Source: Bifidobacterium cebidarum | GTDB taxonomy: Bacteria; Actinomycetota; Actinomycetes; Actinomycetales; Bifidobacteriaceae | Assembly: GCF_009193305.1 (NCBI RefSeq) | Contig: NZ_WBVS01000001.1 | Span: 248,001-312,000 of the forward strand | Direction of reading: 5' to 3' | Length of the DNA: 64,000 bases | Shown here: positions 41,613 to 51,683 of the stretch, one piece after another | Layout: each line of letters begins with the position of its first letter | Position numbering within the stretch: the first letter of the stretch is position 1 | Position numbers and translations under genes: made by a program | The notes under the pieces: model-generated | What the model was told of the DNA's origin: nothing | Database searches by the model: none | Seen by the model: only the letters and a program-made list of their open reading frames with translations

Positions 41613-43058
41613 ATGGCGAAATCAACTGTGCAATACGTATGTTCCGAATGCGGGTGGAACGGCTCGAAGTGGTACGGCAAATGCCCCGAGTGCGGGCAAT
41701 GGGGCACCGTGGAGGAATTCCATGAAGCCCGACCGGTCACTGGATCGAAGACCGCCGCACCCGGTCGTACATCGCGCACGCAGTCGGTCATCGTGTCGGA
41801 TAGTTCGCGTGCCGCAGCCAAGCCGATTACTGAAATCGGCACGGAAACCGTGGAACGGCTGTCCACTGGATTCAGCGAGTTCGACCGGGTGCTTGGCGGC
41901 GGCGTAGTCCCCGGCTCGGTGACGTTGATCGCCGGTGAACCAGGCATCGGAAAGTCGACACTGCTCCTGCAAACGGCCGGCAACGTAGCCCGGACTGCGG
42001 CGCGTGCCGGCAATGGAGGCGGCGAAACAGTGCTGTATATCTCCGGCGAGGAGTCACAGGCGCAGGTCCGATTACGAGCTTCACGCATCAATGCGGTGGA
42101 ACCTAATCTGTTACTGGCGTCCACCACCGACCTGGCCACTGCTTTAGGACTGATTGAACAGAATCGGCCGGCGTTGGCGATTGTGGATTCCGCTCAGACC
42201 ATCGTTTCCCAGGAGGTCGATGGCATTTCAGGCGGCTCGACACAGGTGCGTGAGGTGGCGAGCGCCTTGATCGATACGGCAAAAACCTTGGACATTCCGG
42301 TATTCCTGGTAGGTCACGTCACCAAGGACGGTTCGATTGCCGGCCCGCGAACCTTGGAGCATCTGGTGGATGTGGTGTGCCAGTTCGAAGGTGACAGCGA
42401 GACCGCGCTTCGCATGCTGCGCGCCGTCAAAAATCGATTTGGACCCACGGATGAGGTCGGATGCTTTGATATGAGCGGCGAAGGTATTGAGGAGGTCACC
42501 GATCCCTCCGGACTATTCCTATCCGGAGGTGGTCCCGGAGATGCGGAGTCGGCTCCGGTAGAAGGCACATGCGTGACCTTCACACTTGATGGTCACCGCA
42601 GCCTGCCGATCGAGGTGCAGGCCTTGGTCACCAAATCCGTGTTGCCCACACCTCGTCGTGCCGTCAACGGTGTGGATCCCAGCCGCATCGCCATGTTGAC
42701 GGCGGTGTTGTATCGTCACAGCAAATTGAACCTGCTGGCCAATGATCTCTACGTATCGACCATCGCCGGCGGTCAAGCGAAGGAGCCTGGCTCCGATTTG
42801 GCGATTGTCGGCGCGTTGGCGAGCGCAGCGACCGCAAAGCCTGTTGCGCGGACGACTTGCGCGATAGGCGAAATCTCCCTGACCGGTCAGGTTCGGCCTG
42901 CGCCACGAATGGAGTACAGACTGCGCGAAGCGGCCCGATTGGGATTCACCACTGCTGTTGTGCCGCCCATGCGCAAAAGCGTGCATATCGATGGGTTGCA
43001 TCTGATTGAAGCCAGTACGTTGACTGATGCCCTAGAAGCGTTAGGAATCAAGAAATAG
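41613..43058 (+). CDS. radA: DNA repair protein RadA (Sms)
   Basis: This 481-residue RecA-like helicase/branch-migration factor acts in recombinational repair. It has an N-terminal zinc finger (CSECGWNGSKWYGKCPEC), Walker A GEPGIGKSTLL, the RadA-specific KNRFGPTDE motif and a C-terminal Lon-protease-like domain (about residues 300-481). All expected parts are intact. ATG 41613 is preceded by a GGTGGAAGC stretch. It stands alone and ends with a GGCTCCCC-family terminator. Confidence 0.95.
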   Translation: MAKSTVQYVCSECGWNGSKWYGKCPECGQWGTVEEFHEARPVTGSKTAAPGRTSRTQSVIVSDSSRAAAKPITEIGTETVERLSTGFSEFDRVLGGGVVPGSVTLIAGEPGIGKSTLLLQTAGNVARTAARAGNGGGETVLYISGEESQAQVRLRASRINAVEPNLLLASTTDLATALGLIEQNRPALAIVDSAQTIVSQEVDGISGGSTQVREVASALIDTAKTLDIPVFLVGHVTKDGSIAGPRTLEHLVDVVCQFEGDSETALRMLRAVKNRFGPTDEVGCFDMSGEGIEEVTDPSGLFLSGGGPGDAESAPVEGTCVTFTLDGHRSLPIEVQALVTKSVLPTPRRAVNGVDPSRIAMLTAVLYRHSKLNLLANDLYVSTIAGGQAKEPGSDLAIVGALASAATAKPVARTTCAIGEISLTGQVRPAPRMEYRLREAARLGFTTAVVPPMRKSVHIDGLHLIEASTLTDALEALGIKK

Positions 43059-43100
43059 TCAGGTTTTGGCCGCCGACCGGTCTGCTCAAGTCATACGGCA

Positions 43101-43133
43101 ACGGCTCCCCTCATTGAGGGGAGCCGGACTTTT
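43101..43133 (+). terminator. Terminator after radA
   Basis: Stem CGGCTCCCCTC/GAGGGGAGCCG followed by GACTTTT. It belongs to the GGCTCCCC hairpin family. Confidence 0.8.
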
Positions 43134-43157
43134 GCTAATAATACAGAATCACGTTTA

Positions 43158-44324
43158 TTACGCGGTCAAACGCTTGGTTTCCTCAACGTTGCGCTTGAGC
43201 TCTGCAGTCAGTGCATCAACACCGTCGAACTTGACCTGCGGGCGCAGGAAGCCGGTGAATTCCACGCGGACCTTGTGGCCGTACAGATCAATCCAATCAT
43301 CGGTGATGCAATAGGATTCCACCACACGCTCATGCAGACCGGTTTTCTCGCTGAACGTGGGTTTGGTGCCGATGGAAATGGCGGCGGGCCAACGGCGCGC
43401 GGCCTGTGGCTCAGCTGCATCGTCACCTGAAGCTTTTGGCCCCAAATCAACCAGCCAGCCGGCGTACACACCATCCACAGGAATATAACCTTCAATATCC
43501 GTACCGAGATTGGCGGTCGGGAAACCGATGGTGCGTCCACGCTCCTCACCATGCACCACTTCGCCCTCGATGGCATGCGGAGCACCCAAAATGGCATTAG
43601 CCTCCTGAATACGGCCGTGAGCCAACAGGTAACGCACATTGGTGGAGCTCCACGCACGCATGACCTTGGCCTGATGCTTTTTACTCCATGCACGGCGCTC
43701 CGCCTTGGTGACGTCGGCCAGAGGATCAGCCGGCTCGCCCCACTCCGTTGGCATTTCCGGCTGGAAATCGCGAGGAATACGCACCTCACCCGGGCCACGG
43801 TCGTCCACAACATCCAGTTCGAACACGCCAGCACCGGCGGCAAGGTTGGAGATGTGCTTGATGTCCCCCGCACGATCCTTGCCCATGGCGGCATCCTGGC
43901 CAAGCACCAACGTGCGCATGCCGAGCTTGCCGACGAGTCGTCCAAGGAAGAAGATGTACGACTTCGAGGCAAAAGCCAGCGTGTAGCGCACTACCAGCAC
44001 ATGGTCCACACCAAACCGCTCGATGCGCTGCAAGCGCTCGTGCACACTGGTCAGTGCTTCCGCATCGATATTCGCCTCGGTCGGCTCCTGACCCTCATGT
44101 TTGGCCGCCCAGCCATGCACGAACGCCGGGCGCGGGTCGAACAGAATCACCACGGAGAACGCGTCATGCTTCCTGGCCAGCTCCACTACGCGCTTGATGA
44201 CGGCCTGATGCCCAAGATGCATGCCGTCGAACGCACCGAGCGTCACCACGGCCTTCTTATCGTTATCGAACGAAGGCCAAGTGACTTCGCCCTGTTCATC
44301 GGGAGTCAGATAGGTGATTTCCAT
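43158..44324 (-). CDS. ribF: Bifunctional riboflavin kinase/FAD synthetase
   Basis: This 388-residue enzyme converts riboflavin to FMN and FAD. The N-terminal adenylyltransferase domain has LGAFDGMHLGHQAVIKR (the GxFDGxHxGH motif). The C-terminal flavokinase domain has GRTIGFPTANLG and ends near VEFTGFLRPQVKF. ATG 44324 follows AAAAGGAA; the frame extends further upstream but that region is the truB 3' end. It belongs to the translation/cofactor cluster truB-ribF, with truB upstream. Insertions of charged residues lie around residues 165-215. Confidence 0.95.
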   Translation of the reverse strand: MEITYLTPDEQGEVTWPSFDNDKKAVVTLGAFDGMHLGHQAVIKRVVELARKHDAFSVVILFDPRPAFVHGWAAKHEGQEPTEANIDAEALTSVHERLQRIERFGVDHVLVVRYTLAFASKSYIFFLGRLVGKLGMRTLVLGQDAAMGKDRAGDIKHISNLAAGAGVFELDVVDDRGPGEVRIPRDFQPEMPTEWGEPADPLADVTKAERRAWSKKHQAKVMRAWSSTNVRYLLAHGRIQEANAILGAPHAIEGEVVHGEERGRTIGFPTANLGTDIEGYIPVDGVYAGWLVDLGPKASGDDAAEPQAARRWPAAISIGTKPTFSEKTGLHERVVESYCITDDWIDLYGHKVRVEFTGFLRPQVKFDGVDALTAELKRNVEETKRLTA

Positions 44325-44367
44325 GTCGTGCAATTCCTTTTCAAGTCTGCAACTAGCCGCGTCTACT

Positions 44368-45480
44368 CTACGCGAGGGGGAATACGGTGGCAGGTTTGGC
44401 CTGATGACTATTCGCTCGCTCGATAATCGCCACCACATCGTGCGTTTCCGGCACGATGGCGACGGTGGGCTCGGAAACCGCCCGCTCGATGCGGCGACCG
44501 AAGCGCAGCTCCGAGGCCTCTTCAGTTGTGATGTCCAATGATGGCATGGCACCGCGTGCCGCCTGTTCCATCGTGAGCGCATGGTTGAGCAACCAATTGC
44601 GGCGGTCTTCGCCATAAAGCTCCTCAGGAGCGTCCAGCACGCATTTGCCGCGGGTCATGGTTTCGCCTTCGCGATTGGTGAATGTTTTCAGTTCCGTATG
44701 CGCGGTAATCGTATGTGTGCGAGTCTCATGCATGGAGGCGTCGCTCATGAGTCCACTGGTGTCATCCGGCAATGCGAAATGGCCAACTCGAGTTCGGCGC
44801 AATCGAACCAAGTGGCCGCCGACGCCGAGTGCGGCCCCCAAGTCTCGTGCGAGCGCACGGATGTACGTGCCCGACGAACAGCTGACGCGCACTGCAACAT
44901 CCACTACGGGGACGGCAGCATCCGTCCGCGTTGACTGCTCCTCAGCCCGAAGCGGCTCACCGGCTTGTTTGCCCGGCACATACCCTCGGCGATAATCCAA
45001 CACCGCGAACTCGCTGATATGGATTGGACGGGCTTTCAGCTCCACTTCTTTGCCTTCACGGGCCAGATCATAGGCTCGTTTGCCATCGATTTTGATGGCG
45101 GAGAAAGCGTTCGGCACTTGCTCGACGTCACCAGTGAAGCGCGTATCGATGGTTTGACGAACCCGTGATTCCGTCAATTGGCGAATCGCACCGGTCTTAT
45201 CGTCACGAATGAGCTCACCTTCGGCATCATCGGTCGTGGTCCCCAGACCGAGGCGAATCGTAGCTTCATAGGTCTTATCATGCGCCACAATCGCATTCAG
45301 GAGCCGCGTGGCATGCCCAAAGGCGATCACCAATGCGCCGGTGGCCATAGGGTCAAGCGTGCCGGCATGACCGACTTTTTTGATATGCAAGGCCCCACGC
45401 ACTGCAGCAACAGCATCGAAACTAGTGACGCCCTGCGGCTTGTCGATGATGAGCAGGCCAGATGGAATGGATTGTGGCAT
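44368..45480 (-). CDS. truB: tRNA pseudouridine-55 synthase TruB
   Basis: This 370-residue enzyme makes pseudouridine at position 55 in the tRNA T-loop. The catalytic Asp is in GHAGTLDPMATG, the N-terminus reads LLIIDKPQGVTSFDAV, and a C-terminal PUA-like domain follows. It is longer than E. coli TruB by about 55 residues, mostly through inserts after residues 175 and 240. ATG 45480 follows GAAGGAG. Ribosome maturation genes rbfA and infB lie upstream in the same direction, with intergenic hairpin elements between them. Confidence 0.95.
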   Translation of the reverse strand: MPQSIPSGLLIIDKPQGVTSFDAVAAVRGALHIKKVGHAGTLDPMATGALVIAFGHATRLLNAIVAHDKTYEATIRLGLGTTTDDAEGELIRDDKTGAIRQLTESRVRQTIDTRFTGDVEQVPNAFSAIKIDGKRAYDLAREGKEVELKARPIHISEFAVLDYRRGYVPGKQAGEPLRAEEQSTRTDAAVPVVDVAVRVSCSSGTYIRALARDLGAALGVGGHLVRLRRTRVGHFALPDDTSGLMSDASMHETRTHTITAHTELKTFTNREGETMTRGKCVLDAPEELYGEDRRNWLLNHALTMEQAARGAMPSLDITTEEASELRFGRRIERAVSEPTVAIVPETHDVVAIIERANSHQAKPATVFPLA

Positions 45481-45548
45481 GGTTCTCCTTCGAAGAACAG
45501 AGACGAGCTTCGCTCGAGATGGTTTACTCCGCCTTCGGCGGGGTCTCT

Positions 45549-45593
45549 CCCTCAGTCAGCTGCGCTGACGGCTCCCTCGTCAGAGGGAGCCGA
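45549..45593. repeat. Hairpin element between truB and rbfA
   Basis: Two neighbouring hairpins are CAGTCAGCTGCGCTGACGG and GGCTCCCT-N6-AGGGAGCC (45570-45591). They match the sequence style of the hairpin element at 46171-46286 and likely form an intergenic repeat family. Confidence 0.6.
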
Positions 45594-45624
45594 GGATTAC
45601 TTCGAAGCCAGCTGCACTGGCGAC

Positions 45625-46152
45625 TCACTCTTCAGTGGAGGTCAGGGAATCATCCTCGAAGTCAGCTGCATCGTCATCGTCGAAATCGTCGTCCTCGATA
45701 TCATCGGACTCGTCGGGTTCGTCATCGTGCTTGTACGGGTCGGCGTCGCCGGCGTACTGGGCGGTGGCACGGGCCTTGGCGAGTTCCTCATCGCGCTTTC
45801 TGGCAAGGGCCAGGATATCTTCGATTTCGTGGGCCTCACCGGGCACTTCATCGAAGACAAACTGCAGCTGCGGGGTCAGACGCAGACCGGCCTTGTGACC
45901 CACCAGGGAGCGCAGATGACCTTTGGCCTGATCAAGGGCCTGCTGGGCGCGCTTACGCTCACCGGCCTCCTTACCTTCATGGCCAAGCTGGGTCCAGTAG
46001 ATCTTGGCGATCTGCAGATCGTTGGTTACGCGCACTTCGGTGACCGTGATGTTGGTCAGTCGCTTGTCATGCAGCTCACGCTCGATGGAGGAGGCTACAA
46101 CGCGCTGAATCAACGCTGCAATGCGTGCGGCGCGGGGATTGGTTCCTGCCAT
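45625..46152 (-). CDS. rbfA: Ribosome-binding factor A
   Basis: This 175-residue protein helps 30S subunit maturation and cold adaptation by contacting 16S rRNA. The KH-like fold is seen as RIAALIQRVVASSIERELHDKRL, then VTEVRVTNDLQIAKIYW and PQLQFVFDEVPGEAHEIEDIL. The last 45 residues form a very acidic Asp/Glu-rich tail not found in E. coli RbfA. ATG 46152 follows AAAGGAAC. It lies between infB and truB, the usual place for rbfA. Confidence 0.92.
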   Translation of the reverse strand: MAGTNPRAARIAALIQRVVASSIERELHDKRLTNITVTEVRVTNDLQIAKIYWTQLGHEGKEAGERKRAQQALDQAKGHLRSLVGHKAGLRLTPQLQFVFDEVPGEAHEIEDILALARKRDEELAKARATAQYAGDADPYKHDDEPDESDDIEDDDFDDDDAADFEDDSLTSTEE

Positions 46153-46170
46153 AAGTTGTTCCTTTCAATA

Positions 46171-46286
46171 ATGTGGCCCCCTCTGATCGAGGAGGGCTGC
46201 CGAACGTAGGAAGACTGGAAAACCTTGGAAAGCATTCTCTTTCCCAGTCGGCCTGCGGCTGACAGCCCCCTCATCAGAGGGGGCCT
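46171..46286. repeat. Inverted-repeat element between infB and rbfA
   Basis: Arms GGCCCCCTCTGAT (near 46174) and ATCAGAGGGGGCC (near 46275) enclose about 90 bases that also contain CTGCC/GGCTG and CTGGAAAAC/TCCCAG inner pairs. It looks like a MITE- or BOX-like element with no coding capacity. Confidence 0.65.
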
Positions 46287-46300
46287 ATACGCATCATGTA

Positions 46301-49210
46301 TTACTTGCGTTCAACCTCGCGCATCTCGAAGGTCTCGATGATGTCGCCAAGCTCGATGTCGTTGAAGGTACCGAGGTTGATACCGGCCTCGTAGCCTTCC
46401 TTGACGGATTGGACATCGTCCTTGAAGCGACGCAACGAGGAGATCTCGAGGTCGTTGACAGTGGCAACGCCATTGCGCAGAATACGGCACTTCGTACCAC
46501 GCTTGACTTCGCCGTCCTGCACCATGACGCCGGCGATGTTGCCGAACTTGGAGGAACGGAAGATCTCGCGAATCTCGGAGTGGGAGGTGACGACCTCTTC
46601 GTATTCCGGCTTGAGCATACCCTTGAGGGATGCCTCGATGTCCTCGATGGCACGGTAGATGACCGAGTAGTACTTGATCTCCACGCCTTCGCGCTCGGCA
46701 AGGTCGGCGACCTGACGGTTCGGACGCACGTTGAAGCCGATGATGACGGCCTTGTCGACCGTAGCCAGGTTGACATCGTTCTGGGTAATCGCGCCGACGC
46801 CGCGGTGGATGACCTGGATGCCGACCTCGTCGGACACCTCGATCTTCATCAAGGAATCTTCCAGCGCCTCGACGGAACCGGAGGAATCGCCCTTGATGAC
46901 GATGTTGAGCATGTCGATCTCGGACTCGGCGAACTTCTTCTTGAAGTCCTCAAGAGAAACGACCTTACGACGCTTGGCCAGCTGAGCGGCACGCTCGGTG
47001 GCCTGACGCTTTTCGGCGATCTGGCGGGCTGCACGATCATCGGAGGCCACGAGGAAGAGATCGCCTGCGGTCGGCACGGAGGTCAGGCCCAGCACCTGCA
47101 CAGGCGTGGATGGACCGGCTTCCTTCATGTTCTGGCCATTCTCGTCCAGCATGGCACGCACACGACCATAGGAGGTGCCTGCCACGATGGCGTCGCCCAC
47201 GTGCAGGGTACCCTGCTGTACCAGCACGGTTGCCACAGCACCGCGACCCTTATCGAGTCGGGCTTCGACGGTGGCGCCACGGGCATCCATATGCGGGTTG
47301 GCACGCAGGTCGAGTTCGGCGTCGGCGGTGAGCAGCACAGCTTCGAGGAGCTTATCCACGTTGATGTTCTGCTTGGCGGAGATGTCGACGAACATGGTGT
47401 CGCCGCCGTACTCTTCCGGAACCAGGCCGAATTCGGTGAGCTGGCCGCGGACCTTCTCCGGGTTGGCTCCAGGCACATCGATCTTGTTGACGGCCACGAC
47501 GATCGGCACCTTGGCGGCCTGGGCGTGGTTGATGGCCTCAACGGTCTGAGGCATCACACCATCGTCGGCGGCGACCACAAGGATCGCGACGTCGGTGAGT
47601 TCGGCACCACGGGCACGCATGGCGGTGAACGCCTCATGGCCCGGGGTATCGAGGAAGGTAATCTTGCGCTTTTCGCCATCCAGCGTGACGGTGACCTGGT
47701 ACGCACCGATGCGCTGGGTGATGCCGCCGGCCTCACGTGCGATGACGTTGGTCTTGCGGATGGTATCCAGCAGTCGGGTCTTACCATGATCGACATGGCC
47801 CATGACGGTCACGACCGGCGGACGAGGCTCGAGATCCTCATCATCCTGCAGCTCTTCCTCGTCGAGGTTGATGTCGAACTGCTGGAGCAGCTCCTTGTCT
47901 TCCTCCTCGGCAGAGACGAGCTGGATCTTCCAGCCGATCTCATCGCCCAGAATCTGGAAGGTTTCCTCGTCGAGGGACTGCGTGGCGGTCGCCATCTGGC
48001 CCAGGTGGAAGAGCACGGTGACCAGCGCCGCTTGGTTGACATTGATCTTCTCAGCCAGATCGGCAAGAGAAGCACCCTGGCGCAGACGCACGACTTGGCC
48101 GTTGCCGTTCGGAATGCGAACGCCGCCGATAGTCGGCGCTTTCAGCTCTTCATACTCATGACGCTTTGCCAGACGGTTCTTACGGGCCTTGGAGGACTTG
48201 CCGCCCTGACGGCCGAATGCGCCTGCAGCGCCGCCACGGCCACCGCGGCCACCACCGCGTGCGGGACCGTTGTTCGGTGCGCCGCCGCCCTGGAAGTTGT
48301 TGCCACCGGCACCGCCGCGGAATCCACCGCGTGCACCGCCCTGAGCGCCACCTTGAGCGCCAGCGCCCTGGCCCGGACGGTTATGACCCCACTGGCCTGG
48401 GCGAGGACCGCCTTGGCCCGGACGGCCACCACGGAATCCGCGGCCCTGACCCTGGCCTTGACCCGGACGGCCTGGACGACCATTGCGACCGCCCTCGGCG
48501 GTCGGACGAGCCATCGGATGCGGACGCGGAATATCGCCCGGAGTGGGAGCATGCATGCCCTGCTTGCGGGAGAACGGGTTGTTGCCTGGACGCGGGCCCT
48601 GGGCATGCGGACGCGGAATGGCATTGGAAGCGGCGTTCGAGCCACCGTTGCCGCCATTGCCGTTGGCATTGCCGTGCGGAGCCGGACGTGCGGAAGCATT
48701 GCGGTTGTTCTGGTGCTGCCCCGGCTGGCCGGCGTTTGGACGGCCCTGGCCCGGACGTGCGGGGCGAGCGCCTTCTCGGTTCTCATGCTGGCCACCGTGA
48801 CGAGCCGGAGACGGAGCGGACGGACGGGCGCCACCCTGCGGGCGAGCATTGCCCTGGCCCGGGCGTGCGGGGCGAGCTCCCGGAGTAGGAGCTGCATGAT
48901 GGTTCTGAGCAGCCGGAGCGGCCGGCTTATGCTCGTTCTGTGCGCTCTTTGCGCTGCGTGCAGCGGCAGCCGGATTGACGCTCGACGCAACCGGCTTGTG
49001 CGGTGCGGCAGCTGCGGGCTTAGCGCTGCCCTTATCGCCGCTCTTATCGTTGTCCTTGGCGAATGCGGCCTTCAGACGACGAGCCACCGGCGGCTCGATG
49101 GTGGAAGAAGCGGACTTGACGAATTCTCCCATATCCTTGAGCTTCTCAAGAACAGTCTTGCTATCGACGTGCAAGTCCTTAGCCAATTCATATACGCGTG
49201 GTTTCCCCAC
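46301..49210 (-). CDS. infB: Translation initiation factor IF-2
   Basis: This 969-residue GTPase brings initiator tRNA to the ribosome. It has an IF2_N domain (residues about 1-55, [19 protein letters not shown]), then a Pro/Gly/Asn/Arg/Ala-rich linker of about 300 residues with many GRGG and PGQG repeats. The GTPase core follows with [23 protein letters not shown] and [12 protein letters not shown], then the two C-terminal domains ending [18 protein letters not shown] 49210 follows AGGAG at 6 bases. The leader hairpin at 49229-49252 may regulate it. It follows nusA, separated by a terminator. Confidence 0.95.
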   Translation of the reverse strand: MGKPRVYELAKDLHVDSKTVLEKLKDMGEFVKSASSTIEPPVARRLKAAFAKDNDKSGDKGSAKPAAAAPHKPVASSVNPAAAARSAKSAQNEHKPAAPAAQNHHAAPTPGARPARPGQGNARPQGGARPSAPSPARHGGQHENREGARPARPGQGRPNAGQPGQHQNNRNASARPAPHGNANGNGGNGGSNAASNAIPRPHAQGPRPGNNPFSRKQGMHAPTPGDIPRPHPMARPTAEGGRNGRPGRPGQGQGQGRGFRGGRPGQGGPRPGQWGHNRPGQGAGAQGGAQGGARGGFRGGAGGNNFQGGGAPNNGPARGGGRGGRGGAAGAFGRQGGKSSKARKNRLAKRHEYEELKAPTIGGVRIPNGNGQVVRLRQGASLADLAEKINVNQAALVTVLFHLGQMATATQSLDEETFQILGDEIGWKIQLVSAEEEDKELLQQFDINLDEEELQDDEDLEPRPPVVTVMGHVDHGKTRLLDTIRKTNVIAREAGGITQRIGAYQVTVTLDGEKRKITFLDTPGHEAFTAMRARGAELTDVAILVVAADDGVMPQTVEAINHAQAAKVPIVVAVNKIDVPGANPEKVRGQLTEFGLVPEEYGGDTMFVDISAKQNINVDKLLEAVLLTADAELDLRANPHMDARGATVEARLDKGRGAVATVLVQQGTLHVGDAIVAGTSYGRVRAMLDENGQNMKEAGPSTPVQVLGLTSVPTAGDLFLVASDDRAARQIAEKRQATERAAQLAKRRKVVSLEDFKKKFAESEIDMLNIVIKGDSSGSVEALEDSLMKIEVSDEVGIQVIHRGVGAITQNDVNLATVDKAVIIGFNVRPNRQVADLAEREGVEIKYYSVIYRAIEDIEASLKGMLKPEYEEVVTSHSEIREIFRSSKFGNIAGVMVQDGEVKRGTKCRILRNGVATVNDLEISSLRRFKDDVQSVKEGYEAGINLGTFNDIELGDIIETFEMREVERK

Positions 49211-49228
49211 TAATTACTCCTATTCTGT

Positions 49229-49252
49229 GACCACGCGTGCGAGAGCGTGGTC
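49229..49252 (-). promoter_or_regulatory. Hairpin in the infB leader
   Basis: GACCACGC/GCGTGGTC with an 8-base loop sits just upstream of the infB ribosome-binding site. Its role is not known. Confidence 0.35.
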
Positions 49253-49390
49253 AGTTGGTGATGACGGCAAGCCTACCCTGTCTCATCGTTCGACCATGTT
49301 CGTGTTACCTCGCTTTTGTGCGGGCGATTTTACGCACACTGCGACAACCCACATACGCCAATCAAGCATACTCATAGCGCTGGATAGCAT

Positions 49391-49433
49391 AAGAAAAGCC
49401 GCGAGCCGTGCCACTATCGGTACAGCTCGCGGT
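49391..49433 (-). terminator. Terminator after nusA
   Basis: Stem CCGCGAGC/GCTCGCGG with an 18-base loop, then CTTTTTCTT on the minus strand, between nusA and infB. Confidence 0.8.
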
Positions 49434-49494
49434 CTATTGGCGGGCTATGTTGGTATCTGCGGCCCGCTCCAAAAGCAGGTCCGCACAATCTCTC

Positions 49495-50559
49495 TCAGTC
49501 CTGCGCCTCGGCAGCCTCAGCAGCCTCGCGTGCGGCCTGCTCCGCGGCCACCTTCTTGGCGTGGGCTTCGGCGGACTCGATGCCGATCTTCCAGCCGGTC
49601 AGCTTAGCGGCCAAACGAGCATTCTGGCCTTCCTTGCCGATGGCCAGCGAAAGCTGATCGTCGTGGATGAAGGCGATGGCGGTCTTGTTCTTCTCGCTGA
49701 TCACCTGCACGCCGGTCGCCACTGCCGGGGAAAGCGCAGCAGCCACGAACTTGGCCGGATCATCGGAGTAATCGACGATATCGATCTTCTCCGGGCCGAG
49801 GTTCTCCATTACTGCGCGCACGCGGGAGCCGCCGGGTCCGATCAGAGCGCCCTTCGGGTTCACGCCCTCGGTATTGGCCTTGACCGCGATCTTGGTGCGG
49901 GCGCCGGCCTCGCGGGCGATGGCCATGATGGACACGGCACCGGAGACCAGCTCCGGGACCTCACGCTCGAACAGCTTGCGCACCAGCTCCGGGTGGGAGC
50001 GGGAGACGACGATTTCCGGACCGCGAATGCCACGGGCAACGTTCACCACATACACACGGATACGCTCGCCGTGACGGTAACGCTCGCCAGGCACCTGCTC
50101 TCGACGAGGAAGCAGGGCTTCGACATCGCCCATGGCCACATGCACGTTGGAGGAATCGGAGACATCCTGCTGCACGATACCGGTGATCAGTTTGCCCTTC
50201 TGGCCGGAGAAGGCGCCGAAGATCTTCTCGTCCTCGGCTTTGCGGAACAGCTGGGTGATGACTTGGCGTGCGGTTGCGGCAGCGAGACGGCCGAAATCAT
50301 GCGGGGTGTCATCGTATTCCTCGCCCAGCTTCGGGGCGGGGTGCGGGTCGTCTTCGGTAGGCTCCACCGGAATCTCGTCGGCGGCCCACACGGTGAAGCT
50401 GCCGGAACGCTCGTCCAGTTCCACGCGCGCATGCTTGGCTGCATGCGGGGTCTTGAGGTAGGCGAGGCGAAGAGCTTCAGCCAGCGCCTCATCAAGAGTC
50501 TCCGGTTCGATTCCTTGCTCGGCTGCGAGCTTGTGCATTCCTGTCAGGTCCAGTTCCAT
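49495..50559 (-). CDS. nusA: Transcription termination/antitermination factor NusA
   Basis: This 354-residue factor modulates RNA polymerase pausing. The N-terminal domain (LTGMHKLAAEQGIEPETL), an S1 domain (GAFSGQKGKLITGIVQQD; LPRREQVPGERYRHGERIRVYV) and two KH domains (GPGGSRVRAVMENLGPEKIDIVDY; AIAFIHDDQLSLAIGKEGQNARLA) are visible. The protein is short compared with E. coli NusA because it lacks the C-terminal acidic repeats, as in other actinobacteria. ATG 50559 follows GGAGG. Confidence 0.94.
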   Translation of the reverse strand: MELDLTGMHKLAAEQGIEPETLDEALAEALRLAYLKTPHAAKHARVELDERSGSFTVWAADEIPVEPTEDDPHPAPKLGEEYDDTPHDFGRLAAATARQVITQLFRKAEDEKIFGAFSGQKGKLITGIVQQDVSDSSNVHVAMGDVEALLPRREQVPGERYRHGERIRVYVVNVARGIRGPEIVVSRSHPELVRKLFEREVPELVSGAVSIMAIAREAGARTKIAVKANTEGVNPKGALIGPGGSRVRAVMENLGPEKIDIVDYSDDPAKFVAAALSPAVATGVQVISEKNKTAIAFIHDDQLSLAIGKEGQNARLAAKLTGWKIGIESAEAHAKKVAAEQAAREAAEAAEAQD

Positions 50560-50633
50560 CGATCCGTACCTCCTATGAAGTTATGTGGCGCATGGCCTTG
50601 AATGGTCACAGTTTGCTACTAGTCTAGGTTTCC

Positions 50634-51596
50634 ATGCAGACACACTCCCCTGATTTCGATTCGGCCATGCGCGGTGCAGCCATCCGAGGAACCGGATCCG
50701 GGAGCGATGTCCTCAGCCGATCTGCCCCATTCCCCAATCGCAGTCGACCCCATGTCGGCCACCGTAATCCGAACGCCGGGAAGCGATTCCTGGCCGCACT
50801 CTGCGTCGGTTCCATGTTGTGTGCACTATCCGCATGCTCGATGCCCCGTTTGGCCGGACGCGCCGAAGCCGAACGCCAGATGAGCCCCTGCGAAAAGGCA
50901 CTGACCACAGCCACGGCCAGTGGCGCGTTGCCTCAAGGCACGCCGCAGCTGCAGTATTACGTAACCGAACTCACGGCGCCCCTGGCTTGGATCGATGTCG
51001 CCGGTCAGTGCACCGACCGGTTCGCCGAAGGCGCGCTGCGCAATGCCCAATCCAAAACAGTGGTCTCATTGCTGGCCGATAAATACGGGCAAGCCGCCCC
51101 TGAGGTGACTCCAGCCCGTCTTGACGGCGTGACATCGCTAAAAATCGATACGTCCGCCTTGGACGATATGGCCCTGGCCGAAGACCGTGCAGGATTTGCC
51201 CTAGAGGTACTCGCCGCTCGCGGGCAGACCGCCGGTGCTACACTCTCGCTCAGTGACATGCATAAGGCCGCCGCACAGCAGTTGGTGTCTTTGACTGATG
51301 CCGCGCGGGGTTCCGCAGGCTCCGCATCGCATGCCGACCCCCGCCAGAAGGTGTACGCCATCGATAATCTGCTGGCCAATCCGGTGGCCATCGCGGATAA
51401 CGCCAGCGGACAGAACGTACCGACTGCGGCAGCCATCGAAATGGACTGTGCCCGCGCCGAGATCGCGGCGGTGACCGGCACCCAATCGAAGCCGGATACC
51501 GACACCGCGATGATTCTGGCCGCGCTCGCCGCCAAGCATGCCTACACCGCCATGCAACTCGGCTACCCCAGCAGCGACGCTGCGCTGTTTCGGTGA
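50634..51596 (+). CDS. Putative lipoprotein of unknown function
   Basis: This 320-residue protein has an N-terminal stretch and then a lipoprotein signal (FLAALCVGSMLCALSAC, lipobox LSAC near residue 67). The start is uncertain because the signal begins about 50 residues in; a later start is possible. The mature part is Ala-rich and helical, with a Cys in SPCEKAL and in GQCTDRF that may pair, and a further Cys in EMDCARAEI. A DUF4439-like helical-bundle fold (EIAAVTG, AAKHAYTAMQLG) is conceivable but unproved. It is divergent from nusA. Confidence 0.6.
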   Translation: MQTHSPDFDSAMRGAAIRGTGSGSDVLSRSAPFPNRSRPHVGHRNPNAGKRFLAALCVGSMLCALSACSMPRLAGRAEAERQMSPCEKALTTATASGALPQGTPQLQYYVTELTAPLAWIDVAGQCTDRFAEGALRNAQSKTVVSLLADKYGQAAPEVTPARLDGVTSLKIDTSALDDMALAEDRAGFALEVLAARGQTAGATLSLSDMHKAAAQQLVSLTDAARGSAGSASHADPRQKVYAIDNLLANPVAIADNASGQNVPTAAAIEMDCARAEIAAVTGTQSKPDTDTAMILAALAAKHAYTAMQLGYPSSDAALFR

Positions 51597-51683
51597 TTTC
51601 CGCCACCAACTCGTGGTCATGTACGCATGTACGCGCAAATAACGCCCACGCGAGCGTACGGATATTTGCCTAACTGGCTCTTT

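Noticed and set aside
46409..49213. A 934-codon open frame on the plus strand opposite infB
   Set aside because: It is exactly antisense to infB, Gly/His/Leu-rich from the complementary codons, and has no domain or ribosome-binding site.
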